From positions 1-20,415 of the forward strand of contig DASSVP010000006.1 in NCBI GenBank assembly GCA_035705985.1: a DNA stretch of 20,415 nt, written 5' to 3'. Source of the DNA: JACVRW01 sp035705985. Lineage in GTDB: Bacteria; Actinomycetota; Thermoleophilia; Solirubrobacterales; Thermoleophilaceae. Below are positions 12,861-19,706 of the stretch, one piece after another. The translations under genes were made by a program, and so were the position numbers. The notes under the pieces are model-generated. The model was not told the DNA's origin and made no database searches. It saw only the letters and a list, made by a program, of their open reading frames with translations. How positions within the stretch are numbered: the stretch's first letter is position 1; each line of letters starts with the position of its first letter.

Positions 12861-14293
12861 GCTCTGACGCTCTCCGGGGCAGGCTGCTGTTCCTCAGCCG
12901 TCAGCTCCACGCGGGCCTCGGCCGCCAGCTCGGCGAGCGACTCGCGCACGTCGTCGGCGAAGTCATCGAGGTCCCACATCAGGTCGTAGTCGCCCACGAG
13001 GCCGAAGTTGATGCGCCCGGCGTACGAGAAGAGCGCTACGCCGAGCGCCTGGTTCTTCGCCAGCGGCACCATCGGGAACGGGTCCACCAGCTTGCGCCCC
13101 GCGAGGTACAGCGGGGTCTGCGGCCCCGGCACGTTGGTCACGACGAGGTTGAAGAAGCGCTGCCGGGCGACGAGCCGCGAGGCCTGGTCCATGACCGTCA
13201 CCGGCGCGAAACCGGACAGGTCCGTGAGCACCTGGGCGCCCACCGCCTGCCCGCCGGACTTGAGGCCCTTCATCTCCTCGCGCACGATGTCGAGCCGGGC
13301 GACCGCGTCCTGGCACCACACCGGCAGCGGCGCCATCATCGCGGCCACGCGATTGCCGAGCGCGCCGCGCTCCACGTCCGCGCGGACGCTCACCGGGACC
13401 ATGGCCTTCAGCTCGATGCCGTCGGTGCTCTGGCCACGCCGCCGCAGATGCTTGCCGAGCGCGCCGGCAACCGTGGCGAGCACCACGTCATTCACGGTGC
13501 CGCCAAGCTCGTTCTTGATCGCCTTGATGTCTGCGAGGTTCACGCGCACCCACGTGAAGCGCCGGTGCGGGCCGATCGGCTGGTTGTACGGGGTGGGCGG
13601 GGCGGGATTCAGGCCGGCCCACGCCATGGCGCCGACGCCCACGGCCGCCTCGCGCACGCCATCGAGGATCCGGCGCGGGCCGCGGAACAGCGCTCGAACC
13701 GAGCGCGTGAGCTCCGCGGGGATGGTGGCTCGCTCGAGGACGGCCTCGGCGAGCAGCTGAGCCCGGCTGGGGAGGGGGCGCGGAAGCCAGCGATCACCGG
13801 TGTGCGGCGGCGTCGTCGGCTCGGGCGCGGTGTCGAACAGCACCGACATGATGTCGCCGCCGGACACGCCGTCGACGAGCGCGTGGTGCGTCTTCGCGAG
13901 CACCGCGAAGCGGTCGCCCTCGAGCCCCTCGACGAGCCAGATCTCCCAGAGCGGCTTGTCGCGGTCGAGCTGCTGGGCGAACACGCGGCCGGCGAGCTCC
14001 TTCAGCTGCTGCTCCGAGCCCGGGGCGGGCAGCGCGGTGGATCGCACGTGGTAGCGGAGGTTCAGATGCGGGTCGTCCACCCACCTCGGCCGCCCCTGGG
14101 CGAGCGGCACGAACGCCAGCCGCTGGCGGTAGCGCGGCACGAGGCCGAGCCGGGGCTCGATCGCCTCGAGCAGCTCCTCGTAGGGCGGAGGAGGGCCCTC
14201 GAACAGCATCACCGACGCGACGTGCATATGGGAGGCCGAGTCCTCCAGGTGGAGGAACGAGGCGTCCAGGCCGGTCAGGCGGTCGGAGGACAT
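12857..14293 (-). CDS. Wax ester synthase / diacylglycerol O-acyltransferase (WS/DGAT) family protein
   Basis: 478 residues, a usual length. The N-terminus DRLTGLDASFLHLED is the family hallmark. The active site HHALVDG (H136-G142) matches HHxxxDG, with PLWE at 114-117 and the conserved NDVVLATVAGAL helix in the second half. These enzymes acylate fatty alcohols or diacylglycerol with acyl-CoA, making wax esters or triacylglycerol storage lipid. The second His and Asp of the motif are intact, so activity is likely. The acceptor cannot be told. It starts 14 nt after the dinB stop. A TAGTCT hexamer ends 6 nt before its ATG, so it may also have its own leaderless promoter inside the gap. The last codons overlap the ybaK-like start. 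Confidence 0.93.
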   Translation of the reverse strand: MSSDRLTGLDASFLHLEDSASHMHVASVMLFEGPPPPYEELLEAIEPRLGLVPRYRQRLAFVPLAQGRPRWVDDPHLNLRYHVRSTALPAPGSEQQLKELAGRVFAQQLDRDKPLWEIWLVEGLEGDRFAVLAKTHHALVDGVSGGDIMSVLFDTAPEPTTPPHTGDRWLPRPLPSRAQLLAEAVLERATIPAELTRSVRALFRGPRRILDGVREAAVGVGAMAWAGLNPAPPTPYNQPIGPHRRFTWVRVNLADIKAIKNELGGTVNDVVLATVAGALGKHLRRRGQSTDGIELKAMVPVSVRADVERGALGNRVAAMMAPLPVWCQDAVARLDIVREEMKGLKSGGQAVGAQVLTDLSGFAPVTVMDQASRLVARQRFFNLVVTNVPGPQTPLYLAGRKLVDPFPMVPLAKNQALGVALFSYAGRINFGLVGDYDLMWDLDDFADDVRESLAELAAEARVELTAEEQQPAPESVRA

Positions 14294-14307
14294 GGCGCAA
14301 GACTACG

Positions 14308-15378
14308 TCAGAGCGAGAGCGAGAGCTGGTCGTCCGAGGCGGCCTGGGCGAGCTCCTCGTCGAGGCCGGCCACGCGCACGCCGAGCAGCCGCACTGGGCG
14401 GCGCGGGTCGAGGCGGCGGAGCAGGTCGAGGGCGACGCCGCCGACCGTGGCGGCGTCGCTGACGGCGGCGTCCAGGCTGCGCGCGCGGGTGACGGTCGTG
14501 AAGTCGTCGAAGCGGACCTTGATCCCAATCGTGCGGCCGCGGCGCTCCTCGCGGGCGAGCGTCTCGCACAGCTCGCCAGTGAGGCGTTCGAGCACCGGCT
14601 CGAGGGCGCCCAGGCCGTGGAGGTCGCGGTCGAAGGTGGTCTCGCGCGACTCGGACTTGGCGATCCGCACGGTCTCGATCGCGCGAGCATCCTCGAAGCG
14701 GGCGAGCGCGCCGAGGTGCCGGCCGAGCCGCGGGCCGAACCAGCCGGTGAGCGCCTCGTCCGGCGTGGAGCCGAGCCTCGCGAGCGTCTCGATGCCGAGG
14801 CCGTGGAGCCGCTCGACCGTCTTGGGGCCGATGCCGGGCACGAGGCCGGGGGAGGCGTCCGCGAAGCGCTCGCGCGCCTCGGCCGCGGTGAGCTCCACCA
14901 AGCCGTCCGGCTTCTCGGCGTCGGAGGCGACCTTCGCGACGAGCTTGTTCGGCCCGATGCCGATCGAGCAGGTGAGCCCGGTCTCGTTCCTCACGGCCTC
15001 CTTGACTCGGCGCGCCGCCGAGCGGTAGCGATCGAGGCCGGTGAGGTCGAGATAGGCCTCGTCGAGCCCGACTATCTCGACGCGCTCGACGTGGCTCTTC
15101 AGAATGCCCATGACCTCTTTCGAACGGGAGCGATAGAGCTCGAAGTCGGGCGGGATGAAGACCGCGTCGGGACATAGCCGCCGCGCCCGCTCCGCCGGCG
15201 TGGCCGAGAACACCCCAAACTTCCGCGCCTCGTACGAGGCCGTCGTGACAACGGCCCGCGGCCCCGTGCCGGCGACGACGACGGGCAACCCGCGCAGCTC
15301 CGGCCGCCGCTGAAGCTCGACGCTGACGTAGAAGGCGTCCATGTCCAGGTGTGCGTAGACGTGGTGCGAGCCGCTCAC
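14308..15378 (-). CDS. dinB: DNA polymerase IV (Y-family translesion polymerase)
   Basis: 356 residues from GTG 15378. Palm residues are HLDMDAFYVSVE (metal ligand Asp12; steric-gate Tyr17 where E. coli has Phe) and EIVGLDEAYLDLT (catalytic Asp106/Glu107). The thumb has a helix-hairpin-helix PGIGPKTVERLHGLG, and the little finger covers about the last 110 residues. The C-terminus ends QLSLSL, a good beta-clamp binding motif. It performs error-prone bypass synthesis. GTG 15378 puts the first motif at the normal distance from the N-terminus and has TAGGCT 7 nt upstream; ATG 15447 would add 23 atypical residues. It is first in a run with the WS/DGAT and ybaK-like genes. No clear SOS box is seen. 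Confidence 0.94.
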   Translation of the reverse strand: MSGSHHVYAHLDMDAFYVSVELQRRPELRGLPVVVAGTGPRAVVTTASYEARKFGVFSATPAERARRLCPDAVFIPPDFELYRSRSKEVMGILKSHVERVEIVGLDEAYLDLTGLDRYRSAARRVKEAVRNETGLTCSIGIGPNKLVAKVASDAEKPDGLVELTAAEARERFADASPGLVPGIGPKTVERLHGLGIETLARLGSTPDEALTGWFGPRLGRHLGALARFEDARAIETVRIAKSESRETTFDRDLHGLGALEPVLERLTGELCETLAREERRGRTIGIKVRFDDFTTVTRARSLDAAVSDAATVGGVALDLLRRLDPRRPVRLLGVRVAGLDEELAQAASDDQLSLSL

Positions 15379-15385
15379 TGACCGG

Positions 15386-15391
15386 AGCCTA
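15386..15391 (-). promoter_or_regulatory. Candidate -10 element of dinB
   Basis: TAGGCT on the minus strand ends 7 nt before the GTG at 15378, fitting a leaderless or near-leaderless transcript. No -35 resembling TTGACA lies 16-19 bp upstream. Confidence 0.35.
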
Positions 15392-15530
15392 CGCCGGGCG
15401 AAAGACGGCTCGGCGCGCGCCAACAGCCACCGGCTGAGAGGCGTCAAGGCGGCGGCGCTCGACTTGGGAGGCGGCGCACGTCCAGAAAACCGAACCTCCG
15501 GTCACTCACCCTGCTGGCGGGTGCGCGGGG

Positions 15531-15560
15531 TTGACTGGAGCCGAACAACGCCAGTAGCTT
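15531..15560 (+). promoter_or_regulatory. Strong sigma-A-type promoter of the cytidylate-kinase-like gene, leaderless
   Basis: TTGACT (15531-15536), an 18-bp spacer and TAGCTT (15555-15560) are followed by exactly 6 nt (CGCGGC) and the GTG start codon at 15567. Of the promoters in this window, this has the best -35/-10 pair tied to a start. Transcription should begin at the GTG. The remainder of the 188-bp gap from dinB (15379-15566) holds nothing else I can name. Confidence 0.6.
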
Positions 15561-15566
15561 CGCGGC

Positions 15567-16211
15567 GTGGGCTACCGAGTCGTCGCAATCTCGCCTACGG
15601 ACGGCTCGGCCGGCGAGGCGCTTGGGCCAATCGTCGCGCACGAGCTCGGCTTCCGGCTCATCAATGAGCAGGTCGTCGCTCGAGTAGCGTGGGAAGCAGG
15701 TGTCAGCCCCGAGGTTGTCGCGGACGTCGAGCGGCGCAAGTCCGTGCTGGCCCGCGTGCTCGGGGGTCTGGGCGACGTCGCACCGGCGGCGAGCGCAGGT
15801 CTGTCCGGCTTCTCGCTCGTTGACGATCCCACCCCGCGCCGTGACGCGCTACGCGGGTTGATTCGCAGCGTCCTCTGGGAAAGCGCGGAGGCGGGCGAGG
15901 CCGTGATCGTCGCCCACGCGGCCTCGCTCGCGCTGGCCACCCGCGCTGACGTGTTGCGCGTCCTGATTACCGCGTCAGCTGAGACCCGGGCGCGGCGACT
16001 CGCCGAAGCGCAAGAGCTCGGCCACGCGGAGGCCGAGAAGCTGGTCGCTCGCGGCGACGCCAACCGCGCCGACTATCTCAAGCGGTTCTACAACGTCTCG
16101 ACCGAGCTTCCGACGCACTACGACATCGTGCTCAACACCGACCGCGTCGCGCCGGCAGATGCCGCCGCGTTGATCCTGACCGCGGCGCGCTCGCAAGGGA
16201 CGTCCGTGTAG
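15567..16211 (+). CDS. Cytidylate kinase-like (Cytidylate_kin2-type) protein with degenerate P-loop
   Basis: 214 residues. The pattern YRVVAISPTDGSAGEALG at the N-terminus aligns with the SREyGSGG phosphate loop of cytidylate-kinase-like proteins, but lacks the usual residues (no GxxGxGK[S/T]). The C-terminal half fits better: VLRVLITASAETRARR (lid/Arg region), DANRADYLKRFYNV and HYDIVLNTDRV, the NTD element of the family. The VIVGRGA element reads VIVAHAA. Characterised CMP kinases phosphorylate CMP/dCMP; here the altered loop makes catalysis doubtful and a regulatory or altered-substrate role possible. The GTG start is fixed by the promoter 6 nt upstream. Third-position G/C looks a little lower than in neighbours. 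It converges on the SDR gene, with 17 nt between stops and no clear terminator. Confidence 0.75.
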   Translation: MGYRVVAISPTDGSAGEALGPIVAHELGFRLINEQVVARVAWEAGVSPEVVADVERRKSVLARVLGGLGDVAPAASAGLSGFSLVDDPTPRRDALRGLIRSVLWESAEAGEAVIVAHAASLALATRADVLRVLITASAETRARRLAEAQELGHAEAEKLVARGDANRADYLKRFYNVSTELPTHYDIVLNTDRVAPADAAALILTAARSQGTSV

Positions 16212-16228
16212 ACAGACCTTGGACGGGG

Positions 16229-16969
16229 TTACGTGGACTGGTGGATGGGTCGGACCAGGATCTCGTTCACATCCACGTGGGGCGGCTGTGTGAGCGCGAA
16301 CATGACGGCGCGGGCGACGTCGTCGGCCTGCAGGCCGCCGCTCACCGGGTTGTCGAAGAACGGCGTCTCGACCATTCCGGGCTCGATCAGCGTCACCTTG
16401 ATGTCGGTGTCGGCGACCTCCTGGCGCAGCGCCTCGCCCATCGCGGTCACCGCGTGCTTCGTGGCCGAGTAGAGCGAGCCGGGCAGCACGCGGCGGCCCG
16501 CGATCGAGCTCGTGAGGAGCAGGTGGCCGCTGCCCCGCTCCTTGAAGTGGCCGAGCGAGGCGCGGATCGACAGGGCCGCCCCGAGCACGTTCGTGTCGAT
16601 CATCGACTTCCAGTGCTCCACGGACTCCTCGAGGAAGCCGCGCGCGGCGCCGAAGCCGGCATTCGCGAAGTACGAGTCCATGCGGCCGTAGCGGTCGAGG
16701 GCGGCCTGGACGAGCGCCTGCTGGTCGTCCCAGCTCGTCACGTCGGAGCGCACGGCGAGCGCGTGGTCGTCGCCCCCGAGCTCCTCCGCGAGCGCCTGGA
16801 GCTTGTCCTCGGAGCGGGCGGCCAGCACGACGCGGTGGCCGAACTCCACCGCGCGGCGGGCGGTCGCGGCGCCGATTCCGGTGCTTGCGCCGGTGATTAC
16901 GAGAACCGGGTCGTCGCTGTTCGCCAAGCCGCGGGCGGTGCCCGCGGCGCCGGCTTGTTCTTCGTTCAT
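16229..16969 (-). CDS. Short-chain dehydrogenase/reductase (SDR)
   Basis: 246 residues, classical SDR layout. The cofactor motif TGASTGIG is at 26-33, the NAG motif in YFANAGFG (about 100-107), Asn127 in DTNVLG, catalytic Ser154 in LLTSSIAG, and Tyr167/Lys171 in YSATK. An Arg in LAARSEDK after the second strand suggests NADP(H). EPGMVETPF and a DDVARAVMFAL C-terminus are typical of general-purpose actinobacterial SDRs, so the substrate cannot be named. The first 20 residues are an Ala/Gly-rich extension, part of which (residues 7-15) is encoded by the 26-bp hairpin repeat. TAACCT ends 8 nt before the ATG, and the gene is divergent from the CrtC-like gene 26 bp away. No Shine-Dalgarno is seen. 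Confidence 0.93.
   Translation of the reverse strand: MNEEQAGAAGTARGLANSDDPVLVITGASTGIGAATARRAVEFGHRVVLAARSEDKLQALAEELGGDDHALAVRSDVTSWDDQQALVQAALDRYGRMDSYFANAGFGAARGFLEESVEHWKSMIDTNVLGAALSIRASLGHFKERGSGHLLLTSSIAGRRVLPGSLYSATKHAVTAMGEALRQEVADTDIKVTLIEPGMVETPFFDNPVSGGLQADDVARAVMFALTQPPHVDVNEILVRPIHQST
16925..16950 (-). repeat. 26-bp repeat with internal hairpin, copy 2 (inside SDR)
   Basis: The minus strand here is identical to 2000-2025, including the GCCGCGGGC/GCCCGCGGC hairpin (16948-16928). It encodes residues 7-15 of the SDR and would form a stable stem near the 5' end of that mRNA. Confidence 0.7.
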
Positions 16970-16977
16970 GGCGGCTC

Positions 16978-16987
16978 AGGTTACGCT
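16978..16987. promoter_or_regulatory. Symmetric bidirectional -10 element for the SDR and CrtC-like genes
   Basis: AGGTTACGCT contains TAACCT on the minus strand (16983-16978) and TACGCT on the plus strand (16982-16987), sharing TA at 16982-16983. Each ends exactly 8 nt before a start codon: ATG 16969 on the minus strand and GTG 16996 on the plus strand. The whole gap between the genes is 26 bp. No good -35 is visible for either direction. Confidence 0.45.
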
Positions 16988-16995
16988 GCCCGCGC

Positions 16996-17946
16996 GTGGC
17001 CACCGTCGACCCCACCGCGGCTCGCTTCCCGGCCGTGCCCGCCAAGGCGGGTCACTACGAGAGCTTCTATCTCAAGCTGTGCCATCCGTCCGAGCCGCTC
17101 GCGGCGTGGATCCGCTACACGGTCCACAAGCGCCCGGGCGCCGCGCCCACCGGCTCGCTCTGGTTCACGCTGTTCGGCCCGGACGGGCCGCGCGCGGCGA
17201 AGCTGACGGTGCCTGGGCCCGCCTCCGGTGACGGCGACTGGCTGCGCGTGGGCTCGGCGCGCATCGGCGCGGACGGCGCGGTGGGCTCGATCGAGGCGGT
17301 CCGCTGGGACATCGCCCTGGAGAGCGGGGAGGAGCCGCTCTTCCACCTGCCGGCCGCCTGGATGTACCGGGCGCGGCTCCCGCGCACGAAGCTGCTGTCG
17401 CCGGCGCCCGCCGCGCGCTTCTCCGGGTGGATCGCGGTGGGTGGCGAGGAGATCTCGGTCGACGGCTGGCGCGGCATGGTCGGGCACAACTGGGGCGCGC
17501 AGCACGCCGAGCGCTGGATCTGGCTCCACGGGATCACCGAGGACGGCGACTGGCTCGACGCCGGGATCGGGCGAGTGAAGATCGGGCCGGCCACCACCCC
17601 GTGGGTGGCGAACGGCGCGCTCAGCATCGCCGGCGACAGGCACCGGCTGCGGCGGGTCAGCGTCACCGAGCATCCGTCGCAGTGCACGTTCCGGCTCGCC
17701 GGGCGCGGGGTGGAGGTGCGCGGGACCGTGTCCGCGGCGCCGGAGCGCTTCGTCGGCTGGGTCTACGCCGACCCCGACGGCTCGGAGCACCATTCGCTGA
17801 ACTGCTCGATCGCCGAGATGCGCCTGAGCGTGAGCCGGCGCGGGGGAGCGGCATCGGAGCTCGTCGTGCCCTGCGGCGCCGCCTATGAGCTCGGGGTGCG
17901 CGAGCAGGACCACGGCATCGGCGTGCAGCCGTACCCCGACGGGTGA
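16996..17946 (+). CDS. CrtC/AttH-like lipocalin-fold protein
   Basis: 316 residues, soluble, with no signal peptide or membrane segment. The signature GWRGMVGHNWGAQHAERWIWLHG (about 157-179, with H164-N165-W166-G167) is shared by carotenoid 1,2-hydratase (CrtC), AttH and tocopherol-cyclase-like proteins, which are two-lobed lipocalin-like barrels. The rest is mainly beta, consistent with that fold. Hydration or binding of a hydrophobic isoprenoid-like ligand is possible, but no carotenoid gene is nearby, so function is open. The GTG start follows the shared -10 element by 8 nt. Its TGA overlaps the GTG of the following SRPBCC gene (GTGA), so the two are translationally coupled. Confidence 0.7.
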   Translation: MATVDPTAARFPAVPAKAGHYESFYLKLCHPSEPLAAWIRYTVHKRPGAAPTGSLWFTLFGPDGPRAAKLTVPGPASGDGDWLRVGSARIGADGAVGSIEAVRWDIALESGEEPLFHLPAAWMYRARLPRTKLLSPAPAARFSGWIAVGGEEISVDGWRGMVGHNWGAQHAERWIWLHGITEDGDWLDAGIGRVKIGPATTPWVANGALSIAGDRHRLRRVSVTEHPSQCTFRLAGRGVEVRGTVSAAPERFVGWVYADPDGSEHHSLNCSIAEMRLSVSRRGGAASELVVPCGAAYELGVREQDHGIGVQPYPDG

Positions 17947-18398
17947 GGGCCTCCGCGGAGATCGTGATCGAGCGGCCGGTCGAGGCCGTGTGGGAATGGG
18001 CGGCCGACCCGCGGAACTGGCACCGCTGGCAGGAGGGCGTCGGCGAGGTGCGCTTCCCGGGCGGGCCGCGTGCGGGCGTGCGCTTCGCCGCCGCGCTGGA
18101 GCACGGGGGTGAGGCCGAGGAGCGCTCGTACGAGATCGTCGAGCGCACGCCGCCGCGCCGTCAGGTCGTGCGCTCGGTCGACGAGTCCGCCGCCGGGTTC
18201 TACGAGGGCACCCTCGAGCTGTCCGAGGACGTCCGCGGCACGCGAGTGCGTCAGACGATGGACTCCCACCCGGAGGATGCTCTGGAGCGCTTCCTGTTCG
18301 CCGTTGCGGCCCCGCTCGTGCGGCTCAGCGCCCGGCGGCGCATCGCGGCTCAGCTCGCTCGCCTCAAGGAGATGACGGAGCTGGGAGCGGCGCTCTAG
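17943..18398 (+). CDS. SRPBCC-family (polyketide cyclase/dehydrase-like) protein
   Basis: 151 residues, a complete single SRPBCC domain. It starts ASAEIVIERPVEAVWEWAADPRNWHRWQ, the classic first strand and helix pair. The middle strands (VRFAAALEHGG..ERSYEIVER..RQVVRSV) and a long C-terminal helix (about 115-145) complete the fold. The family binds hydrophobic ligands in a cavity; a few members are cyclases or dehydratases. The GTG start overlaps the stop of the CrtC-like gene by 4 nt, which fixes the start and suggests the two work together on one hydrophobic ligand (inference). The stop TAG is shared through CTAG with the convergent pdxH stop. Confidence 0.85.
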   Translation: MRASAEIVIERPVEAVWEWAADPRNWHRWQEGVGEVRFPGGPRAGVRFAAALEHGGEAEERSYEIVERTPPRRQVVRSVDESAAGFYEGTLELSEDVRGTRVRQTMDSHPEDALERFLFAVAAPLVRLSARRRIAAQLARLKEMTELGAAL

Positions 18399-19003
18399 GG
18401 CGCAAGCCGCGCGACGCTCCAGCCGCCGGCCTGGCGCTCGTAGCGGAAGCGGTCGTGAAGTCGGCTGTCGCGGTTCTGCCAGAACTCCCAGGCGTGCGGC
18501 TCGACGCGGTATCCGCCCCATTCCTCACGCACCGGCAGCTCGCCCTCGGCGTGCTGTCTGTCGAGCTCCTCGACCTTCCGTTCCAGCCACTGGCGGTCCG
18601 GAACGGGGCGGCTCTGCGGCGAGGCCAAGGCGCTCAGCTGGCTGGCGCGCGGGCGGCTGCGGGCGTACGCCTCGGTCTTGGCGCGATCCACGCGTGTGAC
18701 CGTGCCTTCCACGCGCACCTGGCGACCGAGCGTGGGCCAGTGGAATAGGAGGGCGGCCTGGGGGTTCGACCCCAGGTCGGTGCCCTTGCGGCTGCCGTAA
18801 TTGGTGAAGAAGGTGAGCCCGCGCACGTCGCAGCCCTTCAGCAGGACCATCCGCACGGATGGCGCGCCCATGGCGTCGGCCGTCGCGACCGCCATCGCCT
18901 CCGCCTCGTACCGCGACGCGGCCCGAGCCTCGTCCAGCCAGCGCTGGAAGAGCGCGAGCGGATCGTCCTCGAGGTCCGGCGTGTCGAACGGGCGATCGGT
19001 CAT
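18395..19003 (-). CDS. pdxH: Pyridoxamine/pyridoxine 5'-phosphate oxidase
   Basis: 202 residues. FMN- and PLP-binding segments are visible in order: PSVRMVLLKG (49-57), LTFFTNYGSRKGTDL (63-77), QAALLFHW, RQVRVEGTVTRV (94-105), ASPQSRPV (127-134), EWGGYRVEPHAWEFWQ (161-176) and RLHDRFRYE (181-189). This is the full PdxH pattern, which oxidises PNP or PMP to PLP with FMN and O2. ASPQSRPV differs slightly from the usual ASxQS, as often seen in actinobacterial members. A PdxH-like F420/FMN flavoenzyme is a weaker alternative. The ATG overlaps the stop of the upstream membrane gene by 4 nt (ATGA), so the start is secure. It converges on the SRPBCC gene. Confidence 0.92.
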   Translation of the reverse strand: MTDRPFDTPDLEDDPLALFQRWLDEARAASRYEAEAMAVATADAMGAPSVRMVLLKGCDVRGLTFFTNYGSRKGTDLGSNPQAALLFHWPTLGRQVRVEGTVTRVDRAKTEAYARSRPRASQLSALASPQSRPVPDRQWLERKVEELDRQHAEGELPVREEWGGYRVEPHAWEFWQNRDSRLHDRFRYERQAGGWSVARLAP

Positions 19004-19671
19004 GGGCCGCCACCGCAGACTCGCGGAATCGTCGGCCCGAAGCGCCGCTTGAGCTGCGCCTCGCCGGGCCGGCCCACGACCTTGCAGAACGCGTAGCTCG
19101 AGTCGGCGAAGTCGATCCGGAGGCGGTAGGGGTGGCCGATCTGCCCGCCGACGGAGACCTCGCTGCGGTGGAACTCGGCAGTGATGGCCAGGCAGAAGTA
19201 GCGCCCGAAGCGCTCGTCCGTGCTGTCCTCGGCGCCGACTCCGGACACGCTGCGCGGGAAGGTCTCGCACTCGACTCCGCGGATCGGCCCGGCGAGATCG
19301 CCCTCCGCGACGCGGCGGCGGGCGTCGACCAGCACGGCGTCGCTTGCGTCCGCCAGCAGCGCCCGGCGTCCCGCCAGTCCCGATCGGGTCGGCTGCGCCC
19401 TTCTGAAGACGGGCCGCTGCTCGCGCCGGATGCGCGCCTCGCGCTCTGCCCTCGCCTGGCGCCGCTCCTCGCGTTCCGCCTGCTCGCGCTCCATCTTCGA
19501 CTCGCGGATTCCGGGCGCGATCGCGATACCCAGACCGATCAGCGCAACCACGGCCACGACAAGGCCCATCTTCGCCACCGGGGGCATGCGCCGCCACAGC
19601 CAGCCGGGCAGGTCGATGATGCCGGGGAGCGGCTCGAAGCGCTCGGGAGGCTGTCTGCGGCCGTCGTTCAG
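19000..19671 (-). CDS. Single-pass membrane protein of unknown function, probable CTG start
   Basis: 223 residues if read from CTG 19671. A cytosolic Pro-rich N-terminus (ending LPGIIDLPGWLWRR) is followed by one membrane helix (about 34-54), a highly charged Glu/Arg coiled-coil stretch (about 56-90) and a globular outer domain (about 95-223) with four Cys. I recognise no named family. The first ATG is at 19587 (195 residues), but it has no Shine-Dalgarno, and the in-frame sequence upstream is coherent and sits where related membrane proteins have a short N-tail. The upstream frame has no ATG, GTG or TTG. CTG 19671 is preceded by GGAAGGA (19687-19681) with 9-nt spacing. The gene is translationally coupled to pdxH (ATGA overlap). 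It is divergent from osmC. Confidence 0.65.
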   Translation of the reverse strand: MNDGRRQPPERFEPLPGIIDLPGWLWRRMPPVAKMGLVVAVVALIGLGIAIAPGIRESKMEREQAEREERRQARAEREARIRREQRPVFRRAQPTRSGLAGRRALLADASDAVLVDARRRVAEGDLAGPIRGVECETFPRSVSGVGAEDSTDERFGRYFCLAITAEFHRSEVSVGGQIGHPYRLRIDFADSSYAFCKVVGRPGEAQLKRRFGPTIPRVCGGGP

Positions 19672-19706
19672 AACGGTGCATCCTTCCAGTCACGACCGAC
19701 CCGACC

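Noticed and set aside
12614..15028. 804-codon plus-strand open frame opposite WS/DGAT and dinB
   Set aside because: Antisense shadow with no recognisable domain; the minus-strand genes carry all family motifs.
15379..15447. N-terminal extension of dinB to ATG 15447
   Set aside because: It would add 23 residues before the first Pol IV motif, atypical for the family, and would overlap the TAGGCT element placed at the GTG start.
15491..15504. LexA/SOS-box-like CGAAC-CTCC-GGTCA upstream of dinB
   Set aside because: Only 8 of 10 arm positions fit CGAAC-N4-GTTCG, and it lies more than 110 bp from the dinB start, nearer the divergent gene.
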